From Melampsora larici-populina 98AG31 (Eukaryota > Basidiomycota > Pucciniomycetes > Pucciniales > Melampsoraceae), in the NCBI RefSeq assembly GCF_000204055.1, contig NW_006768859.1, positions 105,645-169,644 on the forward strand: a stretch of DNA of 64,000 nucleotides, given 5' to 3'. How positions within the stretch are numbered: the stretch's first letter is position 1; every line of letters begins with the position of its first letter. The notes under the pieces are model-generated. The model was given only the letters and a program-made list of their open reading frames with translations. It did not search any database and was not told the origin of the DNA. The position numbers and the translations under genes are program-made. Below, piece after piece: positions 1-12,612 of this stretch.

Positions 1-1697
1 AAATTTCTGATCAAGAACAGAGTACCACACCGCTTTTGATAGATATAGAATCGAATCTTTTAATGATTAACCTCTTTTTTGGTACTATTCATTAGGCTCT
101 TTTTTGTCTTATCATTCCGAGCTTTTACATATTTTATTCCTTCATTCTTTCTATGTGTGTGTGTGTGTTTCTGGTATTTGTTTTTTTTTTCTTGTGAAGA
201 TCATGATCTTTGTAAACTTACGTCATTGATCTTGTGAAGAAGTTTATCGATCTCAAGACTTCAAGTGTGATGGTGACTGGATTTAGAATATAAAGTGTCA
301 TTCATCATTCAATTCAAAACTAATCGCTCAGTCCTTCATATCTCAACAAAACATTCAAACCTTTAACCACTTGCATTGCTACTAACAGCCCTCTTCCAAT
401 CTCGATTCCCTTAAACTTCATCCATATCTACTTTTATACTCTTATATACGATTTCTTATATTGTTTATCACCTGAATTTGTTTAATTTACAAAATCGCAA
501 AAAAACACACCCCGATTGAACATCAACCAAGTCCAAAGCAGAAAAAGGCAACAAGTCGATCATTAGTTGTTTGTTTTTGAATTTCTAAGGATTGAAATCG
601 TGTAAGTGTTTGTTATCTTTTGGAAGTATTGTATAATTTGAAGTTGACTTTGCATTTGTTTATGTTTCTGATGATGATGATGATGTGTGTGTATGTTTTT
701 TTTTTTTGGATTCTGATTAAAATTAAATTAAGGTACGACTCCAAGAGAGAGAGAGAGAGAGAGAGAGTGATCAAGTTAGTTATTATTCAAGAACCGTACC
801 GTTGAATATAGGTACTCACTGGTCCATCTTTGATCCTGTCCATCACTCTTTGAGAAACATTCATGCAGTTGAATTACCTAATTAATTTTTAAAACACTCT
901 AGTCATCCAATTCACCAAAAAGACTATATATATAATAATTTGATTGCTTTAAAGCGTTAGTACTCTCTCTTTGCTTCGTTTCAGAATTCAGAAAGAAAAC
1001 ATCCAATCAATTATATCAATCATCTCATCATCTTCATCATCTTATTCCCATTTCCGATTTCTCAATTTTGATTTAATTTAATTTAGTTATCCTATTATTA
1101 TTATTATATCAAGATATCAGAAAGTTAACTAATTCTATATCATCTCTTCCTGATCTGATTGTTTCTCTTTTCTTATAAAGTGATTGAGCGATCTACTTTC
1201 TATCCAATCCATCAATCTTCACATTCAAAGAGAAAGTCAATGATTCCAATCTAATTCAACTTACCATTAAGTTTACCAACACATTCAACTCAACTTAAAG
1301 TGATTCCCAAAGAAACACTCTCTATCATCAATCACCACCCGATATTAAATCAACATTCAAATCAAATTGCTTCAAATCGACATCCATCTTATCGGTTTGT
1401 ATGTTGTCTTTCTCCTTGAAGTGTTTTTTTTATGGCAGAAACTGATTCCAAACTAGATATTTGCTTAGATTATCCAAGATCACCATCATCCACCTGGCCA
1501 TCCAGATCCCAGTGAATCTTGAATTGATTGAATTTGAATTGATAGTTTAATAATTTTTACCATTTTTGATTGATTTGAATTGAAATTGAGTTTTGACTGA
1601 ATTTGCCACTCGAAGACACAAACCAGCATCACCACCACCACCACCACTCAGACTCACCTCGACTCACTTCAAGTTCATCATCATCTTACAATTCATC
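1..1697 (+). other. Upstream and 5' leader region of the KH-domain gene
   Basis: No convincing coding region is visible. The stretch is AT-rich with pyrimidine-rich runs, a short TG run near 155-168 and a GA run near 743-768. A GTAAGT at 602 and a TTTCAG ending at 984 could bound a 5' leader intron. This is a guess from splice signals only. Confidence 0.4.
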
Positions 1698-1755
1698 ATG
1701 GATTTCTATTCTTCTTCTTTCACTTTACCACGTCCATTTCATCATCAACCATCAG

Positions 1756-1786
<31 letters not shown>

Positions 1787-4700
1787 ACAATCACAACATC
1801 GCAATCAAAGCATCTCATCAGCATCTCATCAATCATTGTTAACTAGTCATAATTCAACTTCATCAATTCATTCAATTCATCAAAACTCTACTAACATCAA
1901 TCACACTCATTCTAACAACAACAACAACAACAACAACAATCGATCAACCACTTCACATTCAAATAACTCTCTAGAGGATTCAACCGATCATGAATTACCG
2001 ACCTCCACGCCTCTCGTCTCTAGAATCCCATCTTGTTTACCTTCTCATCCTCAACAACATTCACCTACCAATTCGATTATCAACAATACTCCTCCTACTT
2101 CAACGACTTCTAATCATACCTCATCTTCTCATCATTCAAACCTCAACCTTTCATCCTCTGATTCGCCATTACCTTCAATCGAAACTATTTCTCGCACTTG
2201 TGTAGATCTCATGTCACAACATCCATGTCTCATCACCTGTCATCAACCTAACTCGAACAAATCAACCACGCCTTCGGCTTATACGTTTCATCTCTCTGGC
2301 GCTCAGTCTCAAGTCATGATGGCTCGTGGTAGATTATTGAGAGAGAACCCATTTGAAGTTAAGAGGGTGGTTCGAATGAGCCGAACTGATATTTTGGAAG
2401 GTGGTACTACTGTTAGACCTCAGATGAAACGCAAATTGGATGAAATTGCCTCTGTCACTCGAGCTCATCTTTCTATTGTCGGTAGTGATGGTGGGATTGG
2501 TGAGGTGGATGTAGTGATTCGAGGTGAATATGAAGCGGTGGAACAAGCTAGAGTTCGACTTTTGGTGTTATTTGATCAATTGGTAAGTCAAACTCAGTTT
2601 TAGTTTCCGATTACAAGAAATCATGTTGATTGATATGTTTTTTTCCGTATAGATTTCATTACATTCTGATGTATGTGAGATTGATTACAAGTTACATCAT
2701 ATCATTGCCGGTCGAAAACGAATGGTGATTCAATCAATTCAAGAAGAAACCTGTACCAACATTTACTTTCCATCTGCACTTTCAGGTGGAGGTATCTTGG
2801 GTACACGTAATCCACTTTTGATTTCTAAGCAAAATATGATTTTTATTACTGGTGAATACTTTGGAGTTCAACGTGCTAGAGAAATGTTATTCCAAGTCTC
2901 ATTACACAAGGTTTGTGATTTGCTCAATTTAATCTTTTGATATCTTTCTGATTGGTTGATTGGTTTTTGAAAAATTTCTGTAGAGTAAATGTATCATCTC
3001 GAGAGATACCGCACTTTTACCTAGGAAATTAGATTGGATCTTGATGGAAAAATTAGAAGAGATTAAACGTATCATGAATGATAATGGTACATTTATTAAC
3101 TTTCCTCCTATTGGAAGTCAAATCAGTGTGATCTCGGTTTATGGTGATAATGTGATTCCTATTGAACGTTCAATTCGAATGTTGATGCAATTGGTCAGTT
3201 TGAATTCTTCCATCATTTCTTTTTCTTGGTCTTTCGAAACTTATATATGGATGTTATTTTCATAGGCATGCGAATTTTATACTGCCAACATTTGGCTTTT
3301 GTCTACGTCTTATAATGACTTTTTCTCGAGTACCGCCGGGTCTGATGCTCTGAATCAAAACGAGGTCACGCGAGCTTTGAACATTATTGCAGCTGATACG
3401 GGAGCCGAAGTAGTTTTTAAAGGTACCAATAGTTTTGAAGTTTATGGAACGGAGGTTGAAGTGACTGGTGCTGTCAATCGTTTACTTGATTTGGATCTGG
3501 TGAAACCTTTCCAAGCTGAGATACGTTTTCAAGTTGAACTTGCTTGTGAACATCGAGACTTTATCTCTGGTAAAAAGAATGGAAAGGTGAGCAAGGTTTG
3601 GAATCAGCTTTTCAAACGATTTAGACTGACAGTGGTGATTTTTTCTTATAGCTCAACAAGATCATGAAGGGATCAAATGTGAAGATCAAGTTTGAATCTT
3701 TTAACGATTACAACTTTTTGATTGATCTCTCGGGTAGCTCTACGGCTGCTCTTGCTGGACTTAAATTGCTTCAAGAAGAACTTCCGGCTGAGATTTCGTT
3801 TCATATCCCTGAATCCTACCATAAACGAATTATTGGTGTGGGAGGGAAAAACATTCAAAGGATTATGAAGAAGTATGGAGTTTATGTAAAGTTTTCAAAT
3901 GCTGATGAATTCAATAACTTGGGTGGATATGTGGATAACCATGATAATGTGATTGCACGGTAAGTGAAGATACTTGATGGATGGTTTTGGCTAGTTTGGC
4001 TGATTTCTCTGTTTGATTTATTTAGCACTCCTGCCAAGAATGCCTCAAACCTTGAGAATCTCAAGCAATCTGTCATGGAGCTTGTTCATCCGAAAGATAA
4101 GAATTATATTACTGAAAAGATTTCGATCCCACGACAATCGCATCGTACCCTATTGGGAGAAAAGGGAATCTTTTTACACGATATTGAAACCAAGACTGGT
4201 ACTCGATTTTATTTTCCTTCTAGTGAATCGGGAATTGAACACATTGAAATCTTTGGACCTGAGACTCAACTTCAATTAGCTATTCAAATGATATTGATTC
4301 ATGTGGGTTTAGAAAGTGAACGTAGATTACCTGTTTCTGAAGATTTGATGAAGGCGATTCGATCTGAAGATTTCAAAAGGGATGTCATTGAAGCTTGTAA
4401 GAATGTGAATGTTCGAGTTATCAGTCAAGGTGAAGAGGTGATTATCAAGTTTAGTATCTTGGGTCTCAATTCTTCGACTGGTGGTGGTGGTGTCAATGTA
4501 GAGTGGTTGAGAAACGCCAAGGCCAGATTGGAAAAGTTTTTAGTGGACCGAAAGGTTAGTTTCTCGAAAGGGATCTCTGAAGCGAACTTGACTGATCATT
4601 GTTTTTTCCTACATCATTAGGTTCAGATTAGAGCCGAATCAGCTTCGCCCGAGGTCATAGGAGGAAGGTATGTCAGAAACAGAAGCCGGACTACTTCCAG

Positions 4701-5265
4701 TTCATACTCTTTATCTGCTTTTCCGACTCCTCCTACTCCTACGGATGTGTTATTCCCTCTTGGACCAAGCCAAACGACTGCTCATCATCTTGGAGGACAT
4801 CATCAAGACTTTAAACCATTCGATAATCCTGGTTTACATTACGGTGGATACGGAACTCCATCTAATACGATCCTTCCTAAGCCGGTTGGTAGGATTTATA
4901 ACCATAATCCTCCTGTTTATGGAGTGTCAGGTGGATTGGGTGCAGTTGGTAGTGTAGGTCCTGATTGGCATCATACTATACCTCGTCAGATGGTTGTGAG
5001 TGACTTGATGTAAATGATGTTTTTTGATTTTTCTGTGCTAATCACATGTTTGTGTGTTTGTTTTATTCAGATTAATAATGAGAGATCTGAAACAGCTGCT
5101 AGGATTCAACAACAACAAATTTCAGAACAGATTCGTAGATTAAGTGCTCGTGCTCAATCCCTTGATCTTGGAATTGCAGGTAACGGTAGAGGAGGAGCAG
5201 GAGCGGTTGGAAGACATCGAATCACACAATCTGGTAGTGGTGGAGGATTAGGGCTTGGGCTTTAA
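1698..5265 (+). CDS. Multi-KH-domain RNA-binding protein
   Basis: Spliced gene of eight exons: 1698-2582, 2653-2910, 2984-3193, 3266-3586, 3652-3959, 4026-4554, 4621-4995 and 5071-5265. All introns are GT-AG and frames join cleanly to give about 1026 residues. The N-terminal third is low complexity with Gln, Asn, Ser and His runs. KH-type segments follow: GxxG-like loops are visible as GRKR near residue 315, GVGGKN near 620 and GEKG near 705, with further KH-like strand-helix segments between them. KH domains bind single-stranded RNA, so a cytoplasmic role in mRNA stability or translation is likely. The layout recalls the Khd4-type proteins of basidiomycetes, but orthology is inference. The C-terminus is Gly-rich. 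The start is the first ATG after which the frame is low complexity; an in-frame non-ATG extension to 1593 is unlikely. Confidence 0.85.
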
Positions 5266-6805
5266 TCTTTGAAGATCATTTTCTCTTTCTTATTTTATAG
5301 CATATATATAAGTTCATCTTTCTGGTTTTTGAAAAATAGATTTTTCTTTGTTATTTTTTTTTTCAATCGATTTGGGTATTTATTTATTTATTTCTTTGAG
5401 TGGATTTTGTTTTTTTCAAGATTAAGTCTTTCTTTTTTTCCTTTTTCCATCATCATCATCATCATCATCAAAGAGAAAGCAGAACGAAAAGAGATGTAGA
5501 GAAAACGAAATGATTGGTAATTTGTTTGTAAGTGAAACTAGAAGTGTGTGTTTAGATAAACATATGTGTGTGTGTTTCTTTATCTTTCATTAACATTTAT
5601 ACATTCTTATGTTTTTGTTTTGTGTTTTTTGTTTGATTTCATTGCTTTACATTCACTATTTTTTCTTTCAAGTGTTTTTTTTTTCTCGAGTGTTTTATTT
5701 AATGACACATTTTTATGTATTTTTTTTTGGTTGTTGTTGTTGTTGTTTTAAAAATTGTAAATAAGAATGAAGAAAAAAAAAGCAGTTTAGATTCAGATGA
5801 AGGTTTTCTTTTACTTTTTCTGTTTTTGGTTTTTGGTGTCATAATGAAAATACATTATATGTTTGTTGTATTTTTTTTTGAAAAAAGTGTGTGTGTGTGG
5901 TTTTCCTTTGGTTTTCTTTTTCTTTTCAATCTTATTATAATATATTTTGTGGGGTTTTTCTTTTTCGGTTTTGGTTTTGGCTTTTGACTTTTGAGTCTTG
6001 AATCTTATTGGTATTTAATTATGATGAAGTAATTTATAAGTTTAGGTATTTGATTGATCCAAGAATTAGTGCATATGGTTTTAAGAATCTTTGAAAAGGG
6101 TTTTTTGTTGGTTTATATAGAGAGAGATGAAAGAATTGTGGATTCGATTCAAGGGGTTTGAGTTTGGATGTTTATCTTAGCAGGTAAGGTTGAGGAGATG
6201 TGGACATCTTTTGGAACAAAGTTGTCACTTTGTTCCGTTATGGGCAACAAGCAAAGGGTAAATTTTCTGAAGAAACGTTATGCAGGAGAAGTTTTTAGTC
6301 AGTTTTGCGAGAATGATTTTTGTTGTTTCATTTGAACACAGGAGAAGGATTACAGTGTAACGTTTCATTATTGCTGGGATTGTTCACCTATGTATTAGGA
6401 ATGATATACTTGTGGAGTTTGATGTAGATCTTTAAGCTCAGAGTAAGATACGGTATCACGGGATTCCATGAGAACGTATCAAACATGAGAGTATACGAAA
6501 AAAGACTATGAGCATTTGATTGGGTTTTCACTCTTGAGAGATCTTTCTGCCTTCCAGTTCAAGAAGATTGGGAGTCACAAATCTTGGCACTATTACGATA
6601 AATTTCATCGATTTTTGGTTGTTTGAAACATGAATCTAAAATCAAACTCAAATTGTGTATGTGACAAACTCTCTTTGCGATAGCAAAAGTTAACGAAAAG
6701 GAAAAAATGACCATCGAGAGAATGTTAAATTGATAGATCCATCAAACAAAAAGTCTAAAGATTTTTAATTAACATTTATAGAATGAAAATGAGAAGTGAA
6801 TTGCG
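5266..6805. other. Intergenic region between two convergent genes
   Basis: The first 700 bases are T-rich, with an ATC run near 5449-5470, and probably hold the 3' UTR of the KH gene. The remainder is AT-rich and shows no coding region or repeat that I can support. Confidence 0.5.
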
Positions 6806-9121
6806 CTAAAAGAAAAAGAGAAAGAAAAAGGTTATGCAAGCAGTGTATAAAGCGTCCAAGTATCTCTTTGCAAGATCAGCTACTAAACCTGGTCCAATTG
6901 CACTAGAACTACCTAAACCTATTAGTAAAACGTCCATTTGGTTTAGTTTCATATTTTTTAAGAAATTTAGTAGAGATTCAACTGAGAGATCCTTACCATA
7001 TAAAGTGACCATATCACCTTTGGATTCTTCAGAACTAGCTTTGACCTCTTGAATAGCTTCTTTCAAATCATTGATCAAGTGATCAACAGCGTTAACCGTT
7101 GGTCGTGTACAAGCGATATGCAAGGCTGCAGGGTTCTGCAAAGCGTTAACTAGAGACAAACAGAAAGATTAGACATCTTAACCAAAGCTTCAAGAAAATG
7201 AAAAAAAAACTAACGATGCCAGCCTTTACTACCAAGATGATCACCAAGTGAATAAATATTCACATGACTATCTTCTTTAGTTTTGAAAGCGACTACTGAA
7301 ACCAATGGATTACCAAGCACTTCTAATTCTGGAATCTCATTTCGAATAGCTTTTTCAAGCTTCTTAGCCGCTCCAACGATTTCTAAACAACTTTGTTGAT
7401 ATCCTTCTTTTCCCATATACATCACTGCGGCCCATGTACCGGCAATGAGAGCTCCAGGTCGAGATCCAGCGATTGAGGGAGAAGCTAAAGTTTGCAAATT
7501 CAAAGATCAATAATGGCCTATAAAGTTTTGGGATCAGGAATGTGCTGTACCATAGACACCGCCTGGCCAAGTGGTCAAGACAGAGTATTGGTATTTTCTC
7601 CATGTCGAACTGCGATCTGTTGATGACATCGGGATGGAGATCAAATTAGCTAAATTGGACTTGCTTCATGGGACCAAAACATCACTCACACATGATCACA
7701 CTACTTCCTTTGGGCGCAAATCCGTACTGTGTTCGAGAAAGAAGTCAAAGCGAGGATCAGACAAGTGTCATAGAAGAGAAAAAGGAAAAGATTCAAAAGA
7801 TAAAAGAGATAAACCTTATGTGTATCACATGAGATTGAAGTGACACCTTCAACTCGGAAATCAAATGGATCCATTGGGAAACCACATTTTTCGACAAATG
7901 GAACTAAGAATGAGCCTAGACAACAGTCTACATGTAACCCAATGTTGTATCTCTTGGCCAATTTTCCTAAGCCTACGATATCATCAATTGCACCATCTGG
8001 GAAATTCGGTGCAGATCCGACCAACTGAGGTAGAATTGAGATTAGTGTGAAGAGAAGCAAATCAGTCAAGATTATCAGATCAAAACTTGGAAAGATCAAG
8101 ACGAAATCAGACGACTTACCATGATTGTATTAGAGTTGATAGCACGTTTAACTCGAGCAACATTAACCTTTCTAGACTTAGGATCCACTGCAATATGATG
8201 AACTTTGATACCAAAATAATCTCCAGCTTTATCAAATGCAGCATGAGCGCTAATAGGAATCACCATCTCAGGTTCAGTGATACCTTTGACATCACGAGCC
8301 CAATCTCGATAAGTTTTACAAGCCATCAAGATTGATTCAGTACCACCACTTGTAGTAGTACCTGCTCCTTGATTAAGAGGAGCATTATAAAGCTCGAGGA
8401 CCATTTTAACGATTTCAGCTTCCATCTTTCTTACACCAGGAAAGATATCCGGATGTAAAGGATTACTAATCATATATTGATTAAAAGCCAGACCAATCAC
8501 TTCTTCTAATTCGATTCCACCATGATAAATTGCACCTGAAACCTTTCCTTGACGCCATTCTGTTGAAGGTAATGAAGCTAATGTTTGAAGTTCGTTTTTA
8601 ATCCAATCTGATGATTTACCTTGATCTGGTAATGATGAATATTTAATCACTTTCGAATCTTTGGGTGATAATTTGTTTTCGATATCAATTGAAGCTTGAT
8701 CAAGCTGACTATTAACTTTTTCTTTCATTGAAGGAATCTTGAGTAATAAATTGAAACCAATCTATTGAAGAACCCAACGAAAATGTGAACAAAACATCAG
8801 ATAAGCTTACAAAATTTGATTGGTATTGAGAAATTTAAAATGCTTTACAGTTAAAACTTGAGTATGAAGTTCCATGATAGTCGTTCTAAGACCACGACTA
8901 CGTAAATGGCGAAAAGATTTGATTGAAGCATTCCAGATAACATACCAAAAGACTGCCTATGACAAGAATAGAAAAACAAGATTGATCAGCTTTGAGGATG
9001 AATGGTCTTTTTGAATCAGATCACTTACACTTTTTAATGAAGTCAACGTTAATAATTCGACTAATTGATTTTTGTTCAGATTATTTAATCTAGTAGTCGG
9101 TAAATATGAAGTTAAGATCAT
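6806..9121 (-). CDS. DPL1: Sphingosine-1-phosphate lyase (dihydrosphingosine phosphate lyase)
   Basis: PLP-dependent enzyme of the ER membrane that cleaves phosphorylated sphingoid bases to phosphoethanolamine and a fatty aldehyde, the exit step of sphingolipid catabolism. Eight exons on the minus strand: 9121-9029, 8956-8849, 8761-8120, 8024-7815, 7726-7690, 7616-7551, 7484-7215 and 7149-6806. They join in frame to about 589 residues, the usual fungal length. An N-terminal hydrophobic stretch (FWYVIW region) fits a membrane anchor. Family motifs include [18 protein letters not shown], the lysine motif SCDTHK followed across an intron by YGFAPKGSS, and [11 protein letters not shown]. The PLP lysine is in DTHK. 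The last dozen residues are an unusual Phe-rich tail. An upstream in-frame ATG at 9202 would add 27 residues; I prefer 9121. Confidence 0.95.
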
Positions 9122-9844
9122 CTTGAAAAAGTAAAACTTGAAGAAAAGGAATGAAGGATTGAGATTGTGTTGAGATTGAATTGTGGTTTTTAAAGCTTTC
9201 AAGATCTCGATCTGAATTCAAATCGTACCCGCACAGCGCACACTTGTCGATCGGGTCCAATAGAAAGGGTCCCGTGACGTAACCCGTTACAAAACACCGG
9301 TGACGAAAAAGGTCTTGAAAAATTACCACGCTATACCACGCCTGAGCTTTTTGTTATAACTCGCTTGGCATTTGCACCTCGCCTACACTACGGGAGACTG
9401 CGGCTCAGGTGTAATGGCCAAGCTTGTATTCAAGAATCCCTATAACTACGAAGTTATAAGAATCCGGATTCTCTGAAGAGTCTTCCTAAGCTTATGTTTT
9501 TAGAACTAGAACTCTAACGAAAAGTCTATATCTTAAAAACAATGGTGATTTGTATTAACGAATTGTTTCGATGAAGAAGAATAGAAACATAACCCTCTAA
9601 CAAAGAATATATATAATAAAATATAAAGATTATGTAAACCTATGACATCATCGAAAGTAAAATGAAATGATAAAATGAAAAGAGAACGCGTAAGGTGCAT
9701 AACAACCGTAACCTGAAACACGTCTATTACATCAGGACTCAGCACGTTGGCAGGTGCGATATCGCGTCGGCATGCTCACAGATGAGCTCGTGCTGTGATC
9801 GCAAAGACATTCATCCGCACGATATCTTTTGTGTCTTGGCTGTC
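9122..9844. other. Promoter-side intergenic region of the lyase gene
   Basis: No gene is seen. The first 250 bases presumably hold the lyase promoter. Nothing further can be supported. Confidence 0.4.
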
Positions 9845-10605
9845 TAAGCTTGACTAAGCCCTCTTCCAACGCGGCCACGTTCGCTCTTGAAGATGGGCTT
9901 AAGGCTTATACCCCGACTTTGGCCAGGCTGAGACCAGCAAGAATTTCAAGCACTTTTGTTTGAAATCCCTTTTTGAGGGCTCTAAAAGTTGTGAAACCTT
10001 GCAATAGATTCAGCAGAGCTTCTTTAATTGGCGCTTCTGCTTCTCCTTGTACTATTTCTTGCCTATCACCACTTCTAGATTGTGGGGAAAGTTGATTCCA
10101 ATATCAAGTGATTCTGAAGGGTTTAGTGCACATGTGGACCCAGAGTTACAAGAATTCAACAACTTGACTGTGTGACTTTGTTCAAATGAAGTGGTGGTAA
10201 AGGTGGCACAAGCATGCGTACAAGCACTATACCTCGGATTGTGAGATCCGAGGTATTCTCGGGTCTAAACCCTCGGACAGCTCTTGTCTGAGGATTTGAT
10301 CCGAGCCATTTCATGACGCATAAGATTGCCTCGGATTGAAACCTCGGACAGGATTTATCCGAGGATATACACTCGATGATGCCTCGGATTTCTCAACCCG
10401 AGGCAAATATGTTGGCAGTGAAGTCTTATAAGTAGCTCTTTTCAATTATTTGTAAGAGTGTACAATGTTTAGAGCTCTTAAAAAGGTATTTCACGCAAAA
10501 TTGCTGGAAAATCCTGCTGGTCTCAGGCCAAAGTTGGGGTATAAGCCCTAAACCCCTCTTTGGGAGTGGACATGGCTGTGTCAGAAGGGAGGCTTAGTTA
10601 AGCTT
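9845..10605. mobile_element. MITE-like element with about 95 bp imperfect terminal inverted repeats
   Basis: The arms at 9845-9940 and 10513-10605 are imperfect reverse complements. Both begin with AAGCTT-R-ACTAAGCC and both contain the block GGGCTTATACCCC followed by ACTTTGGCC and GAGACCAGC in the outer-to-inner order. No transposase frame lies inside, so it is non-autonomous. No clear target duplication was found. The interior contains a cluster of CCTCGGA hairpins, listed separately. Confidence 0.6.
10229..10405. repeat. Cluster of short CCTCGGA/TCCGAGG hairpins
   Basis: At least three stem-loops are built from the same 7-9 bp word. The best is 10229-10256, an 11 bp perfect stem ATACCTCGGAT with a 6 nt loop. 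Others lie at 10271-10293 and 10380-10404, with additional copies at 10329-10364. Confidence 0.7.
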
Positions 10606-11535
10606 AAAACTTTTGGCTGTCAAAGATATGGCAAGAAAGAGAGAAACATGAGATATGTTGCACACCTTTTTCAGGCCTTGGCAGGGCCTGAGATCTAAAC
10701 AAAAAATATGTGTGAAAGGACCTAAAGCTACTTGCACTTGTGCACTGAAGGATTCCTGTTTGCACTTTCTCCTTCTTTCTCCTCTTTCTTTGCCTTCACA
10801 ACCTTTGGACTTGATTTTTTTCCCTTTCTTCATACTCTACCATCAACATCTCTCCTGTCTAATTCCAATCACTTTCATTCATGTTTATTCACCCATTCAG
10901 ATGAACCCTCCCAATTTGGAGGACCAATCTCATTTAGGTGAGCCATTCAATATATGTATTCAAAATTTCCTTTCCTGTTTTATCTGTGTGACAGGATTTT
11001 ATCATACTCACTTAGATCAGTGTCTTTCTTCCCACAACTCTCCTTTAATATGAGTGTACACTGTTTTTTGTTTTTTTCTAATTCCCATTCTTATTCTCTA
11101 ATTTTTGAATTTTGATTCTTTTTGGTTTGCACAATCAAAATTAGTCACTCAATGTCGCCCTTAACTCCCTATTATCTGGTCCATATCACCTTGAAAGTAC
11201 CACAGTGTACCAGCCCCCATTTGCCTGAGTGTTGCACCCCACCACTGTAGACCATTCATCCTGTACTCAAACTCAAATTGAACTTGATTAGATACAGGTC
11301 TCCCAGCCTATGTGGAACCAGACATCCCCCAATGTCTTTGGCGGCATTGGAGCAAAGTCACTTGTGAGGATGCCACAAGGACATTGGACACATGTCTAAC
11401 CAACATCAAAAAATATGTTAGTCCAGTATCATGATTGGACCAGTGTACAAAGCCCTACCATCTCATTTTGATTTCAAGCCGCACCACAGTGGATATTGTG
11501 GCTCAGCCTGGACATCCTCACTCCATACACCCTAA
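10606..11535. other. Intergenic region without recognised gene
   Basis: Open frames such as that at 10655-11053 lack any domain, are flanked by repeats and look accidental. I see nothing that I would call a gene. Confidence 0.4.
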
Positions 11536-12210
11536 GAGCACCCACTATGGTGGGCGTGTTTTATCGTAAATTTTGCGGTCCCGACCGCGAAATTTAATCA
11601 TGCGTGTAACAACTAAATTAGTAAACGCATAAAAACCACTATGAGCTGCTTTACGACCTGATTTACCAACGATAAATCACTGTGAGTCAACCAGATCCAC
11701 AGTGGTATGATCTTGAAATGAATCATCACATTCCTCATAATCTTTTCCCAAAGATCAATTATCTCAGAAGTCTTCAAATAGCAATAGGAACAACAATAAT
11801 AACATCAACTAGTCTTGACTTCTTGTTTGATAAACCTCGCATACCACCTCCGCTTCCTCGCACTCAAATCTGAATTGATCGAGACTTATCAAGACTGCAC
11901 TCAACGTGCTCGGAAACTATATAAGTTTTCAAGTTTGAACTTTGAAGTTGAGGTGTCAAGGTCTGAACGTTGAGATTTGAAGTCTTGAATTGTGGAGTTT
12001 GGGATTTGATGTTTTGGAAAAGGCAGTTGTTGACCGATTATCGTACGATAAATCAAGTCGTAGGCTTGCGTAGATCTGAGCACGCGGGGTGCAAGATTTA
12101 ACGCAGCAGTACGGACTGCATGTCTAAAACAGGTCCGTAGTGGACCTGTCTGGATTTTAGCGTTACGGTAACGCTAAATCACCTCGTTAACGCACCCATA
12201 GTGGGTGCTC
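11536..12210. mobile_element. PIF/Harbinger-like MITE with TAA target duplication
   Basis: The ends are GAGCACCCACTATGG and CCATAGTGGGTGCTC, a perfect 15 bp inverted terminal repeat that continues imperfectly. The element is flanked on both sides by TAA (11533-11535 and 12211-12213). A 3 bp TWA duplication fits the PIF/Harbinger group. The 675 bp interior encodes no transposase. It shares the GAGC end and 3 bp duplication with the element at 20233-20611. Confidence 0.8.
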
Positions 12211-12345
12211 TAATAAATATAGACTCATCACTCTCTGCTTAATTGCGGACACATGCTATCATACCCAACTGTTCTTGTGGTGTGTGACACAATGTTGAAT
12301 TTTCAAGTAGCTTTGAATATGGCACATCCTTGAGCCATGGGGCGG

Positions 12346-12521
12346 TGTTAGAGGCTCAATAGGATCTTGTCGAGAGTCTGAGAGAAAAGGGCCTTCAGGT
12401 ACTATTACGAGATTGCAACGTGAAGACTGGTAAATCTCTGACGAGAGAGAGATAAGTACAACTGAGGTTTGATACAAGCATATATAGAGTATAAGCATAA
12501 TACTCGTAAAGGCTCATAACA
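12346..12521 (-). repeat. E1 3' LTR (176 bp)
   Basis: It begins TGTTAG and ends ATAACA on the plus strand, identical base for base to 18601-18776 as far as I can compare. Confidence 0.95.
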
Positions 12522-12538
12522 CCACTCCCCCCTTTATG
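12522..12538 (-). promoter_or_regulatory. E1 polypurine tract
   Basis: On the minus strand AAAGGGGGGAGTGG abuts the 3' LTR, the expected site of plus-strand DNA priming. Confidence 0.8.
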
Positions 12539-12581
12539 CCTCCGCTCCCTTTTGCTGAGCTAGACATCTTTCCACAGGTTT

Positions 12582-12612
12582 GCATTAAAAAACCCACGTG
12601 GGGAAAAAGCTT
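12582..12612 (-). promoter_or_regulatory. Conserved 31 nt motif at the pol stop of E1
   Basis: Read on the minus strand it consists of AAGCTTTTTCCCCA, one variable base, then GTGGGTTTTTTAATGC. The central CCCACGTGGG is self-complementary. It differs by one base from 43982-44012 in E3 and begins at the last base of the pol stop codon. Confidence 0.75.

Noticed and set aside
620..805. Short open frame upstream of the KH gene
   Set aside because: Low-complexity hydrophobic translation over simple repeats, no domain, probably within leader or intron.
10655..11053. 132-residue open frame
   Set aside because: No recognisable domain, overlaps an antisense open frame and sits beside a MITE.
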